64,000 bases of DNA from Evansella cellulosilytica DSM 2522 (GTDB taxonomy: Bacteria; Bacillota; Bacilli; Bacillales; Salisediminibacteriaceae): the NCBI RefSeq assembly GCF_000177235.2, contig NC_014829.1, positions 930,001 to 994,000 of the forward strand, given 5' to 3'. Under the pieces are notes generated by a model. The model ran no database searches. It saw nothing but the letters and a program-made list of their open reading frames with translations, and had not been told where the DNA came from. Positions 44,778 through 53,989 of this stretch are shown here, piece after piece. The translations under genes and the position numbers were made by a program. The number at the start of each line of letters is the position of its first letter. Within the stretch, counting starts at the first letter, position 1.

Positions 44778-45434
44778 TTAAAAGACCTCCTGTATCATCT
44801 CACTTGATTTTTCTAGTATAGCGAAAGCTTCTTTTATTTTCCAAGCTTCTCGATCGCGTGGACCAATTGGATTAGAAATTGCTCTTATTTCCATGCATGG
44901 AAGCCCGAACTGTTCAGCAGCAATCGCTACACCGAATCCCTCCATTGCTTCTGCAACTGCGTGAGGATATCTTTGCTGCAGCACATCTGCAGTTTGTTTC
45001 GTACCAGTGACAGTAGAGAGGGTTAAGATTGATCCTATTCGAACTGACGCTTCTAGCTTCTCTAGGGCAAGCAACATATTTTTCATTAGCTGTTCATCGA
45101 CGGTCACTTTTGAAGTGCCAAAACCTAATTGCTCGACAGGTAAAAACCCTTCTGAGGACTCAGCGCCTAAATCAGCATGTATTATTTGGTCAGCTATAAC
45201 GACCGAACCAACCGGTGCTTTATTCACAAATCCTCCAGCTATCCCCATACTAATCACTAAATCATAATGACCTTTAGACAATGCAATAGCTGTATTAGCG
45301 GCAGCCTCAGCAGGTCCAACGCCAGCAACGGTTACTGTAATGGAAGTATTCTCCTTTAGTCCGCGTAAAACAGCTTGTCTCTCCGCATCAACTGCGGTCA
45401 TGACGAGAATGTTTTTATTTTTTAAGTGCAACAT
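44778..45434 (-). CDS. mqnB: Futalosine hydrolase MqnB
   Basis: A 218-residue nucleosidase that splits futalosine or aminodeoxyfutalosine. VTVAGVGPAEAAANTA, ISMGIAGGF, AEAMEGFGVAIAAEQFG and EIRAISNPIGPRDRE are the phosphorylase/hydrolase motifs, with Glu and Asp at the nucleoside site. GGAG precedes the ATG. The stop codon TAA abuts the mqnD TTG. First gene of the two-gene operon. Confidence 0.9.
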   Translation of the reverse strand: MLHLKNKNILVMTAVDAERQAVLRGLKENTSITVTVAGVGPAEAAANTAIALSKGHYDLVISMGIAGGFVNKAPVGSVVIADQIIHADLGAESSEGFLPVEQLGFGTSKVTVDEQLMKNMLLALEKLEASVRIGSILTLSTVTGTKQTADVLQQRYPHAVAEAMEGFGVAIAAEQFGLPCMEIRAISNPIGPRDREAWKIKEAFAILEKSSEMIQEVF

Positions 45435-45549
45435 GTCATTCTATCTCCTTTATGTAGTTCCATATATAAAAGGTATCGTGTAATGAGCCTTCTGTAAAGT
45501 ATACTAAACGAAAGAGATGTTTATTGTAGACAAAGGTGGTGAAAGTGTT

Positions 45550-46104
45550 ATGAACGTGAAAGTATGCCCAAATTGTTTTTCTAAAGATGTTGCTAATATT
45601 ATTTACGGCTATCCGAGTCATGAACTACTTGAAGAAGCGAATGAAGGAAAGGTGAAATTAGGAGGGTGCATCATCTCGGTGGATGATCCTGAGTATGCGT
45701 GTAATGCTTGTGATCATTCGTGGACGAAGGAGGACGTCATTCAATTAAACTATCAAAATATTGAACGATTGATTGCTACAGTAGGAGGCCATTTTGGCGA
45801 AAACTATGAAATTGATATTAACCTTAAAAGTGGGCAAGTACAGTGGAGAGGTGAACTTGAAAATGTGGAGGAGCGGTGGGATAAAAAGAAGCGAGATCAC
45901 TTTAGGTATCAACTTAGGATGACAAATATATTAAGTTGGAAAAAGCAATACGAGAAGGAAGCAATAAGAGATGGCACTAGCTGGTCACTTGTCATAACAG
46001 TAAATAATAGAAAAAGAAGAAAATGGGGTACTCACGCTTTTCCAGACGAATGGGAGATGTTTTGCTCTATAGTAAGCGAGTTTATAGGGAAACCGTTTCA
46101 TTAA
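45550..46104 (+). CDS. Zinc-ribbon protein of unknown function
   Basis: A 184-residue protein. Two CxxC knuckles (CPNCF near 6-9 and CNACDHSW near 58-61) can form a zinc ribbon around a short loop. The remainder is mixed alpha/beta and basic. It is not recognised. The start at 45550 has GGTGGTG upstream; the reading from 45517 is less likely. It is divergent from mqnB. Confidence 0.65.
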   Translation: MNVKVCPNCFSKDVANIIYGYPSHELLEEANEGKVKLGGCIISVDDPEYACNACDHSWTKEDVIQLNYQNIERLIATVGGHFGENYEIDINLKSGQVQWRGELENVEERWDKKKRDHFRYQLRMTNILSWKKQYEKEAIRDGTSWSLVITVNNRKRRKWGTHAFPDEWEMFCSIVSEFIGKPFH

Positions 46105-46149
46105 GAGGTTGACTCATAGGAAGAATTTTTACCTTTTGAGTCAACCTCT
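46104..46149. repeat. Dispersed hairpin, module A, plus module B
   Basis: agaggttgactca pairs with tgagtcaacctct, probably terminating the zinc-ribbon gene. A second block follows at 46151-46250: aagcaatgtgcggagcc, a stem with a gaccactataaa left arm, and gccattgcc, a type also seen at 49835-49910, 53247-53345 and 55053-55145. Confidence 0.75.
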
Positions 46150-46289
46150 AAGCAATGTGCGGAGCCTTCGCAATCCCTTAAAGACCACTATAAATGGTTT
46201 TTTTATAGTGGTCGCGCGGTGAGTGGAGCCATTGCCAGAAAGCTGAATAGCTTTTCGGACAGCCTCAGGCATGAACATCTAGGTAAAGA

Positions 46290-46904
46290 TTATTTTAACG
46301 AAGGAGCTTTCAGTTTTTCTAGTAGATCATCGCGCGTCGTAATAGTAGCTAGTAAACTTAAAGTTTCTAGTGATGCTTTATGAGCCTCTAAAGTAGCGGC
46401 ACTACAGCAATCCTCGACAACAATAACGTTATAGCCTTTATCTGAGGCAATCCGAGCGGTAGTTTCCACAACAATATTTGTTGCAACCCCAAAGAGAATA
46501 ACTGTATCTGAACCACTATCCTTCAAGATTTGAGACAAATTTGTTCCTTCGAAAGGGCCTACACGCTGATGCTCAATCACATATTCTCCTTCATATGGTG
46601 CGACTTCATCAAAAAATGCAGCACCCTCTCCCTTTTTTAATGCCTCCATTTGTTTCACCATTGCTAACAATGGGCCGTTTACATGTAAATCAGAATAGTC
46701 GTCGTTGAAGCATACAGCTGCATGGATGACAGGCATGCCAATAAGCCGCGCTTCGTTAATGACTTGTTCGCAATTTTTTATAACGTTTCTTTCTTCTGCC
46801 TGCGATGAAAAAAAGTTAGCGAATTTCCCAGCCTTTGATACGATATCATGTTGAAGATGCAGAGATAGTAGGACGGATCGTGATGTTTCTAATGTAAAAC
46901 TCAT
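46290..46904 (-). CDS. Isochorismatase-like protein lacking catalytic residues
   Basis: A 204-residue protein of the cysteine hydrolase fold. HLQHD provides the Asp (D20) and GVATNIVVETTAR matches the core helix, but the nucleophilic Cys position is Val145 and the usual Lys is replaced in EHQRVGPF (Arg114). The protein is therefore unlikely to hydrolyse by the family mechanism. It may be a pseudoenzyme or use another chemistry. Upstream sequence holds no operon partner. Confidence 0.75.
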   Translation of the reverse strand: MSFTLETSRSVLLSLHLQHDIVSKAGKFANFFSSQAEERNVIKNCEQVINEARLIGMPVIHAAVCFNDDYSDLHVNGPLLAMVKQMEALKKGEGAAFFDEVAPYEGEYVIEHQRVGPFEGTNLSQILKDSGSDTVILFGVATNIVVETTARIASDKGYNVIVVEDCCSAATLEAHKASLETLSLLATITTRDDLLEKLKAPSLK

Positions 46905-47224
46905 CGAATTCCCCCATTCTCATTATTTCCGTTCACACTTCGTTGTCGATGAAGCAATTGAAGTAAATCAGCTTAACATCAACACCTCCAAACAAGCAGA
47001 ATTTTTTACATCAACGTTCATCTATTCGTGGTCAATTCGAATTTTAATGAGTGAACAGATAAAAGTCAATATATTCTGAAAATTAGTTAAAATTGTCTAT
47101 TTAGTGAACAGTTGGAAATGTAACGATAGATAGATTGTTTTAGTCAGATTATAGTGTAATACTTAAAAGAGATGTCACATCAATGTTTATGCTCCTAAAA
47201 ATAATGGAAATAGGAGGAATAGCA
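46905..47224. other. Intergenic region
   Basis: AT-rich spacer between divergent genes, presumably containing promoters. No repeat, terminator or RNA motif stands out. Confidence 0.4.
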
Positions 47225-47398
47225 ATGAAGTGCAAAAAATGTAGTGGAAATGGCGTGTTCGAATGTGCGGACTGTTCTGGTGAAGGATTTGTACTCGGTA
47301 ATCAAAAATGTAAATCGTGTTCGGATGGGGACGTTGTTTGTTCTACGTGCCATGGAACAGGCAAAGTATCAATGATGCAGTATTTTAAATCGAGTTAA
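47225..47398 (+). CDS. Small DnaJ-type zinc-finger protein
   Basis: A 57-residue protein made of four CxxC knuckles: CKKCSGNG, CADCSGEG, CKSCSDGD and CSTCHGTG. This is the central cysteine-rich region of DnaJ without J-domain or substrate domain. It would bind two zinc ions. GGAGG lies before the ATG at 47225. Related stand-alone proteins are of unknown function; a chaperone or redox role is a guess. Confidence 0.7.
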   Translation: MKCKKCSGNGVFECADCSGEGFVLGNQKCKSCSDGDVVCSTCHGTGKVSMMQYFKSS

Positions 47399-47686
47399 TA
47401 TGTAAATAAATAGATATCAGAGGCTTGGAAATAAGGGCCGAACCCATTTAGCTACTTCTTTTGCGAAGTGGCTTTTGTTTTTGAGTGGCTTAACTGTATG
47501 AAGAGTAGATGGAGGCGGGTCATCTGCCCTTCAGAAAATAAAAGAGCAAGTCAAGGTGAAATAACATCCCCCCTCACCTCCTCCGCCTCAAAATGTAATC
47601 TCAATCCCCTCCACTAAAAAATTCTCAAATATATTTTCATAGAAAGTGTAGTCAATTGAAATTTTATTACGTCTATTAAAACGAGT
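47399..47686. other. Intergenic region with terminator and repeat remnant
   Basis: A hairpin agctacttc...gaagtggct with T lies at 47451-47480. A degraded copy of the 51-bp repeat (catctgccc ... gtcaaggtgaaa) lies near 47518-47565. No other gene. Confidence 0.45.
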
Positions 47687-48259
47687 GTGAAGGCTGGAAG
47701 GGAGGGGAGAGAAATTAAGGATGAAATAATAATTAAACAAGTGGTACGGGGAAATGACCACGCCTTTCGGTTGTTAATAGAAAAGTACCGCAATTATATT
47801 TACCAATCTGTTTATTCAGTGCTTAGAAATGAGAAAGACGCAGAAGACGCTGCACAAGAAGTATTTATAAAAATTTACTCTTCTCTCCCGAACTATCAAG
47901 GAAAAGGGTTGAAAACATGGATGACGCGAATAGCTGTACATCATGCAATTGATATAAAAAGAAAGCAAAAACGTAGGCGAGAGGAAGTCACGGAGGATAT
48001 AGGCGAATACATAAATACAAATTCTACTAATAGCGTTGAGAGCCTCATGTTGCGTAAAGAGAATCGTAAGCTGCTTTACGAAAGAATGAATGAGCTTCCT
48101 GAAAATTATCGATCCGTGATTTATGGCTACTACATAGAGGAGAAAACCTTTCAACAAATGGCTGAGGAGCAATCATTAAAAGAAAAAACGATTCGAGTGA
48201 AGCTTCATCGAGCAAGGAAATGGATGAGAGACAGGTGGAAGGAGGAAGATTTTATATGA
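47687..48259 (+). CDS. ECF RNA polymerase sigma factor (second)
   Basis: A 190-residue sigma-70 protein. Region 2: AFRLLIEKYRNYIYQSVYSV and EDAAQEVFIKIYSSLPNY. Region 4: LPENYRSVIYGYYIEEKTFQQMAEEQ and EKTIRVKLHRARKWM. The start is uncertain: GTG at 47687 has no good site, whereas GGAGGGG is well placed for an in-frame ATT at 47714, which would begin IKDEIIIKQV and fits family length. The gene overlaps the anti-sigma gene by four bases. Confidence 0.8.
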   Translation: MKAGREGREIKDEIIIKQVVRGNDHAFRLLIEKYRNYIYQSVYSVLRNEKDAEDAAQEVFIKIYSSLPNYQGKGLKTWMTRIAVHHAIDIKRKQKRRREEVTEDIGEYINTNSTNSVESLMLRKENRKLLYERMNELPENYRSVIYGYYIEEKTFQQMAEEQSLKEKTIRVKLHRARKWMRDRWKEEDFI

Positions 48260-48681
48260 CCCATATTCATAAAGACGAGTATACCGACTATATAAATGAG
48301 GCAATTTCAGAAGAGAGACGTGAAAGTGTTGAATCACATTTATTAGCGTGTGATATGTGTATCACTATTTATGAGAAAGCTTTAGAAGACAATGCTACTA
48401 GATTACCAGAACTCCATGATAGCTCTACGTTTACAGATGATATTATGGCTAAAATTAGTACATCAAAAGTAGAACAAAACGAGCGGAAAATAAGGTTTTA
48501 TGAAACTACCTTCTTACACTATACGATCGCTTTGGCGTTGACGGTCATATTGATGTCATCTGGTGTCTTTCAAACGATCACTAATTATGTAGATGACATT
48601 CAAAACACAACCTTCCGAGATGAAGGTCCCTCTGTTACTGAGCAGCTAGTAAAAAAAATATTCGCTAATGAAGAACAATAA
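48256..48681 (+). CDS. Zinc-binding anti-sigma factor (zf-HC2 type)
   Basis: A 141-residue membrane protein. The N-terminal ZAS domain has the pattern HLLACDMC (His-x3-Cys-x2-Cys). The TM is about 88-106, and the outer part is short. ATG at 48256 overlaps the sigma stop in ATGA, with GGAGGAAG upstream. It likely holds its sigma factor inactive until an envelope signal releases it. The third gene of the operon follows 14 bases on. Confidence 0.85.
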   Translation: MTHIHKDEYTDYINEAISEERRESVESHLLACDMCITIYEKALEDNATRLPELHDSSTFTDDIMAKISTSKVEQNERKIRFYETTFLHYTIALALTVILMSSGVFQTITNYVDDIQNTTFRDEGPSVTEQLVKKIFANEEQ

Positions 48682-48695
48682 GGAGGCGATTTACA

Positions 48696-49796
48696 TTGAC
48701 ACATAAACGAAAACACCCTTTTATCGCGTTTTTGCTTTCCTTCTTTCCTGGAGGGGGTCACTTTTATTACGGAAACATGTTTACCGGTATTTTTTACTTT
48801 TTTATGACGGTTGTATCGGCAATGATTGCGTTGTTTTTTTTCATATTCGCATATGTACCGGTCCTCATCCTCATATTAGGGATTGCGAGTTTATTTTTCT
48901 ATATGACAAGTTTCGTCCATATTTTGATTGTTCCAGCACCAATCGTGAAGCAACAGGAGAATAGCGACGAAGCAGTTGAAAAAAGTAACGGGAAATCGGA
49001 ACGTTTTTTTACAATCATTCTGTCTTTTATCCCAGGGGTTGGTCATTTTCAGCTCGGATTAATGAACAGAGGCTTTATTTTTCTTACGTCGTTTATTGGT
49101 ACGGGAATTATGATATTCCTCATTGCGATTTTTATAAGACAAGACGTCTTTCTAATCTTTATGGCGTTTTTACCTGTCGTATGGGTGTATAGCTTTTTTG
49201 ACGCAGTTCAGCATCTCAACAAGAAGCAGCGTGGTGAAAAACTTGAGGATCGTTCCATACTTGATGATATTGAGGAAAAACATAAGGATGGTAGAAAAAA
49301 TAAGTCGTTAGCTTCTATTCTAGCAATTTTCCCTGGGGCAGGACATTTGTACTTAGGATATCAAAAAAGAGGCGTTCAGCTAATGGCTGCTTTTCTCTTA
49401 TCCTTGTATATTTTAGACGTTCTAAGATTAGGTATATTTATGTTTTTAATCCCGATCATTTGGTTTTATAGCTTTTTTGATGGGATTCAAAAAGCGAGCC
49501 AATATTCGCCTGATATTCCAATCGAAGATAAGCCATTCATTACTTACGTCTACAATCAACGACGCTGGATAGGGGTTGCATGTATCGTACTAGGTGCTTT
49601 CTTTTTACTAGATCGCGTATTCGTTCCTACGATTGGAAGAACAGTATCGACCTTTATCGGCTATGATATTGGCTGGCTGTATGATGAATACTTTCAAGTA
49701 ATTGTAGTTAGCGTATTGCTGATTGGTGGTGGTATAAAGTTTTTAACTGGAAGTAAGAAAAAAGCGAAATTAGCTTTAGAAAAAAACGATATGTAA
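48696..49796 (+). CDS. Multi-pass membrane protein with three repeated PGxGH motifs
   Basis: A 366-residue protein. Three related blocks of two to three helices each begin with a similar motif: SFFPGGGHFYYGNM, SFIPGVGHFQLGLMNRG and AIFPGAGHLYLGYQKRG, each close to TM2-like domains. The last helices (VACIVLGAFFLLD and the following IGGGIKFL) resemble a LiaF-type membrane anchor. The start is TTG with AGGAGG. It ends a sigma/anti-sigma operon, so it may help sense or respond to envelope stress; this is inference. Confidence 0.7.
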   Translation: MTHKRKHPFIAFLLSFFPGGGHFYYGNMFTGIFYFFMTVVSAMIALFFFIFAYVPVLILILGIASLFFYMTSFVHILIVPAPIVKQQENSDEAVEKSNGKSERFFTIILSFIPGVGHFQLGLMNRGFIFLTSFIGTGIMIFLIAIFIRQDVFLIFMAFLPVVWVYSFFDAVQHLNKKQRGEKLEDRSILDDIEEKHKDGRKNKSLASILAIFPGAGHLYLGYQKRGVQLMAAFLLSLYILDVLRLGIFMFLIPIIWFYSFFDGIQKASQYSPDIPIEDKPFITYVYNQRRWIGVACIVLGAFFLLDRVFVPTIGRTVSTFIGYDIGWLYDEYFQVIVVSVLLIGGGIKFLTGSKKKAKLALEKNDM

Positions 49797-49834
49797 GCTA
49801 ACAAATAAAAGAGCAGGAGAGGTTGTCTCAAAGC

Positions 49835-50041
49835 AATGAGCATAGTCGTTGCAATTACTATGAGTGGTTTTCTCATAGTTGTACCGCGACGATCAGAGCC
49901 GTCCATTAAGTATAGTTGCTCTGTACCTTTTCAGTGTTCTCAGTAGAGCGCACTCACTAGTACTTTAAAAGAAACGGCGAAATTCCACTGCTTCTAAGAA
50001 AAACTAAAAACGAGCTTCAAGGCTCGTTTTTAGTTTTTCTT
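49835..50041. repeat. Dispersed intergenic repeats (modules B and C) with terminator
   Basis: A module B block (aagcaatgagcatagtcg ...) is followed by module C (cactcactagtacttta, cggcgaaattccactgc) and a strong stem (aaactaaaaacgagc with gctcgtttttagttt) ending at the MATE gene stop. Confidence 0.7.
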
Positions 50042-51407
50042 ATACACTTTCCTTTAAATCCTCTTCTTGTTTTACGAGTGCCTTCGCTCGCCATTTTCCA
50101 CTTCTCCAACGCTGTAATAAATAGATACCTCTTATCCATTCGTCGACAATAAAAGCAATCCATATACCAATTAAGCCGAAACCTAAATGGATGCCAAGAA
50201 CATAATAAAGTGGGACGCTAAATGCCCAAATGATGATGACGGAGACGAGCATAACATAGCGGGAGTCTCCTGTTGCTTGTAGCGTTTGACCTAAAACGAT
50301 GTTGAGACATCTACCAGGTTCTAGAATAAGCCCCATGATTAATAAAACGGCACCGGTCGAAATAATGAGCGGATTAGAAGTAAATAACCCTAATAATGGC
50401 TCTCTAAAAATGACGAGTAGTACGGCTACTCCTAAACAAAGCGAGATATTCCATTTTAAGCTGCGGAAGGCTTCTTTATAAGCTTTATCCATCTCTCCAG
50501 CACCAACTAAATGGCCAACGACAATTTGCGTTCCGCGTCCTAAAGAGATTGCTAGAACGATAACAAAGAACAATATATTTAACGTGTAAATTCTAGTTGT
50601 TAGCATATCTGGTCCAAGAACAGTTATAAAACCGGTCGTTACAATTTGACTAGCAGAATAGGATATTTGCCCGAGTGCGGCAGGAACACCTACACTTAAT
50701 ATTTTCATTAAGCGATCTTTTTTCCATTTGATATAATCGATCAACCTTACTTTTACCTTCACTTTAAAATAGAGAATAATGAAGTTTGCGGTTACCCCTA
50801 AAAACTGACTAAAGACGGTAGCAATAGCAACACCTGTTACCCCTAATTGAGGGAAACCGAATGCCCCAAATATGAGTACATAGTTACCGAAAATATTAAT
50901 AATATTCATGCCGACAGACACATACATTGTATATCTAGTAAAACCGTGTGCTTGTATGATCGCAGCTAATGTCAGCATCATTGCCTGTAGCACGAGTGCG
51001 GAGCCGACTATAAGCATGTATGTCCTTGCCATTGCGAATAGCTCATCTGTTAAGTGGAAAAAGCCTAAATAAAAGCTAGTAAAAGAAACAATAACGACAC
51101 TCACAACAATACCGAACAAAATATTAAATGATAGGGCATTACCTGAAAATTTATGTATTTGATCATGCTTTTTTGCGCCTAAATATTGGGCAATGACAAC
51201 AGTTGCACCAATCGATCCAAATTGAAACAGAAAAAACATAAACATGATGAGCTGATTAGCAACGCCGACTGCAGCGACTGCCTCATCAGATACTCTACTT
51301 AACATAAATGTATCTGCCGTTCTAAGAAACATATGTAAAGTCATTTCAATGAAAATTGGCCAAGTAATTGCGAATAATGATAGTTTTTTTGCACTGTTAT
51401 TTTCCAT
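50040..51407 (-). CDS. MATE family efflux transporter
   Basis: A 455-residue transporter with twelve helices in two related halves. The N-terminal half opens with FAITWPIFIEMTLHMFLRTADTFM; the second half contains IGWRR-like gaps and YMLIVGSALVLQAMMLTL and VGHLVGAGEMDKAY. It resembles the B. subtilis YoeA/YpnP type rather than NorM. It exports cationic compounds or drugs using ion gradients. A terminator lies just beyond the stop. Confidence 0.88.
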   Translation of the reverse strand: MENNSAKKLSLFAITWPIFIEMTLHMFLRTADTFMLSRVSDEAVAAVGVANQLIMFMFFLFQFGSIGATVVIAQYLGAKKHDQIHKFSGNALSFNILFGIVVSVVIVSFTSFYLGFFHLTDELFAMARTYMLIVGSALVLQAMMLTLAAIIQAHGFTRYTMYVSVGMNIINIFGNYVLIFGAFGFPQLGVTGVAIATVFSQFLGVTANFIILYFKVKVKVRLIDYIKWKKDRLMKILSVGVPAALGQISYSASQIVTTGFITVLGPDMLTTRIYTLNILFFVIVLAISLGRGTQIVVGHLVGAGEMDKAYKEAFRSLKWNISLCLGVAVLLVIFREPLLGLFTSNPLIISTGAVLLIMGLILEPGRCLNIVLGQTLQATGDSRYVMLVSVIIIWAFSVPLYYVLGIHLGFGLIGIWIAFIVDEWIRGIYLLQRWRSGKWRAKALVKQEEDLKESV

Positions 51408-51626
51408 AGAACACGCTCCAGAAGTAGTAAATGAACAATATAATTACGATCATATCACAGGTTAGTTCGTCTTTATACAAGTATTTGTAAACGTTTTAGT
51501 TTAATTTTTTTACATGTTAGTACATTACGAATAGTCATTGAACACTCAAAACTGCATCATTATATTTATGTTGTTTTTTTTGGTAAAATACTAATTAATA
51601 TTTATGGAAGTAAGAGGGGGAACACG

Positions 51627-52298
51627 ATGGGATATTTCAAACGTATGATTTTACAAAATAAAGACGAGCTCTCAGAGGTTGTCATTAGAAATTATAAGGA
51701 GTCCGATTTTTTAGAATTGATTAAAATTCAAGAAGAGAGTTTCCCACCACCGTACCCATCAGAAGCATGGTGGAATGAAGAACAACTGATGAACCATGTT
51801 ACATTATTTCCCGACGGTGCTTTATGTGTAGAGGTGAATGGAAGTCTTGCAGGATCAATGACAGGATTGCTCGTTGACTTTAATCCAAAGCACCCAGAAC
51901 ATACGTGGAATGAAATAACAGATGAAGGATACATAAGAAATCACAATGCTAATGGCAACACACTTTATGTCGTTGATATATGTATACGTCCAGCTTTTAG
52001 AAAAATGGATTTAGGAAAATGGCTCATGCAATCGATGTATGAAACGGTAGTACATAAAGGATTAGATCGCCTTCTCGGTGGAGGTAGGTTGCCTGGATAT
52101 TATAAGCATGCAGAAAAAATGTCCATTGATGCATATGTTGAAGCTGTAGTGAATGGTGAAATGAAAGATCCGGTAGCTAGCTTTTTACTCCGATGCGGAA
52201 GAACACCAGTTAGTATAGTTGCGGATTACTTAGAGGATGAAGAGTCACACAATTACGCTCTGTTAATGGAATGGCGAAATCCTTTTAAAGCTATATGA
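51627..52298 (+). CDS. GNAT family N-acetyltransferase
   Basis: A 223-residue protein. IRNYKESDFLELIKIQEESF-like N-terminus, YVVDICIRPAFRKMDLGKWLMQSMYE as the acetyl-CoA loop, and GGGRLPGYYKHAEKMSIDAY late. Similar to the GNAT domain of carbon-nitrogen hydrolase fusion proteins, but the hydrolase part is absent. Substrate unknown. AGAGGGG before the ATG. Terminates with no clear hairpin. Confidence 0.82.
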   Translation: MGYFKRMILQNKDELSEVVIRNYKESDFLELIKIQEESFPPPYPSEAWWNEEQLMNHVTLFPDGALCVEVNGSLAGSMTGLLVDFNPKHPEHTWNEITDEGYIRNHNANGNTLYVVDICIRPAFRKMDLGKWLMQSMYETVVHKGLDRLLGGGRLPGYYKHAEKMSIDAYVEAVVNGEMKDPVASFLLRCGRTPVSIVADYLEDEESHNYALLMEWRNPFKAI

Positions 52299-52506
52299 TC
52301 TCTCTTTTTTTCATGAAAAAGAAAGCTAATTCATCAATTATGTATTAAAATAATAGTAATACTTATTTAGTTAGTCAACGGTACATAATTATTCAATTTA
52401 CTTAAAGAATAAGATGAGTGTAAGGTGATGAAAATTTCCAAATAGTACAATCAATGAAGTTAATTTTTATATTACATTATAGTTTATTTTAAAAATACAT
52501 GTTAGC

Positions 52507-53226
52507 GTGGTGTATCCGATGCGTTTGAAAAAAAGTATACCGAACATAGTGACATTAGCTAACCTTTATTGTGGTTTTTTATCCATCGGATTTGCTGCAA
52601 GTGGGGAATATAACAATGCCGCTATATTAATTTTAATCGGAATGATGTTAGATAGTATGGATGGACGACTAGCAAGGATGCTAAAAGCGGAAAGTAAAAT
52701 GGGGCAGGAACTGGATTCATTAGCGGATATCGTGACATTTGGAATTGCGCCATCCTTTCTCATCTATTATACATACTTCTTCCAGTTTGACCTATTAGGT
52801 TTTGCAGTTGCTGGTTTGTTTCCATTGTTTGGAGCTTATCGACTTGCGAGATTTAATGTGAGTGCATCAACATCTTCATCTGGTAATTACTTTACCGGTG
52901 TCCCTATAACAGCTGCCGGAGGAATTCTTGCATTACTTACTTTGTTTGGTAATGTGATTCCAGAGATTGTGACAACTGTTATTTTTACAGCACTCTGTTT
53001 TCTAATGGTCAGTAGAATAAAAATCCCAAGCTTAAAAGAGATCCCATTACCGAAGTATGGAACAATCGTGACTTTATTTTTAGGGGCGTTACTCATCGTC
53101 ATCTACACGGGCTCTTATACTAATTTTCCTTATCTTATTTATATAGCAACGCCACTATATATCGCCTACTTAGCATACCGTTTTGTAAAATTGAAAAAAG
53201 AAAAAGCGCAAAGAAATAAGGAATAA
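52507..53226 (+). CDS. pssA: CDP-diacylglycerol--serine O-phosphatidyltransferase
   Basis: A 239-residue membrane enzyme that makes phosphatidylserine, the precursor of phosphatidylethanolamine. The CDP-alcohol phosphatidyltransferase signature is complete: Asp49, Asp52-Gly53, Ala56-Arg57, Gly66, Asp70, Asp74. About eight helices. Three starts are close (GTG 52507, GTG 52510, ATG 52519), none with a strong site. In B. subtilis psd follows pssA; here it does not. Confidence 0.9.
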   Translation: MVYPMRLKKSIPNIVTLANLYCGFLSIGFAASGEYNNAAILILIGMMLDSMDGRLARMLKAESKMGQELDSLADIVTFGIAPSFLIYYTYFFQFDLLGFAVAGLFPLFGAYRLARFNVSASTSSSGNYFTGVPITAAGGILALLTLFGNVIPEIVTTVIFTALCFLMVSRIKIPSLKEIPLPKYGTIVTLFLGALLIVIYTGSYTNFPYLIYIATPLYIAYLAYRFVKLKKEKAQRNKE

Positions 53227-53605
53227 AGTTAGATTTTTAAAAGATTAAGAAAGCATGGCAGTGGGCTTGATCCGCTATGCGAAAAAGAGCAGTGCCCTCA
53301 ATACAATGAGCGTAGTCGCGTAATAAACGGAGCCATTGAAAAAAAAAATGCTGAAAAGGGAGACTTAATGAGGTTAATTTTGACCTATTGAGTCTCCCTT
53401 TTCTATAAATGATAAGAGGTAAACTAAGATGCCGGAAATTTAGCCACGCTTACTAACGAGAACAACACTCACTACAACTTATGAAGAAGATGAAAGTGAT
53501 GTAGTGAATAAATCACACGCTTTTTTTAATTTACTAAAAATTTTGTGTATTTATTTTCAATATTTGGTAATTATATAAATAATTCTTTATAAGGAGGCGT
53601 GTTGA
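53227..53605. other. Intergenic region with terminator and repeats
   Basis: Holds a module B remnant (53247-53345), a terminator with gggagactta...gagtctccctttt (53358-53404), and a short module C remnant (about 53451-53480). It ends with the ribosome site of a small gene. Confidence 0.55.
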
Positions 53606-53776
53606 ATGGAAGCGAGTATGAGCATGGAAGAAGTCGTTGCAGAAATTAGAAGACTACAAAGGGAGATGGGGGCTTTAAACAAGAAGAAAATTAAGAAATT
53701 ACACCCAGACTTAATGAAAAATGCTTTATATTATTTTCCAGATTGGCAGCATGCGGTTGATAAAAGCATCTCTTAA
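53606..53776 (+). CDS. Small protein of unknown function
   Basis: A 56-residue ORF beginning ATG with AAGGAGG 8 bases upstream. It is helical and charged at the start (MSMEEVVAEIRRLQREMGA), with a KKKIKKLHPDLMKNALYYFP stretch and WQHAV near the end. It is too short for the usual ORF filters. The strong ribosome site and following terminator support a real gene. Its function is unknown. Confidence 0.6.
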   Translation: MEASMSMEEVVAEIRRLQREMGALNKKKIKKLHPDLMKNALYYFPDWQHAVDKSIS

Positions 53777-53799
53777 GTAACTGGTGAATGAAGAAAAAA

Positions 53800-53858
53800 A
53801 GAAAAAGAAAAGGAAGAAGGAAAGGCTTGTTGCTGCTTTTCCTTCTTTCTTTTTTTAC
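53800..53858 (+). terminator. Terminator after small gene
   Basis: ggaagaaggaaaggc pairs with gcttttccttctttc and T follows. Confidence 0.7.
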
Positions 53859-53989
53859 TATTGTCTGGTGTTGACTTGTTCAGAGCATAGTTTTTAGAAA
53901 TATTTACTAACTGGGCTCAAATCAATGTTTTTCTTGTACGTTGTATACGTTATATAATATGGAAAGACGAGAGGAAAGTAGGTTGTGAT

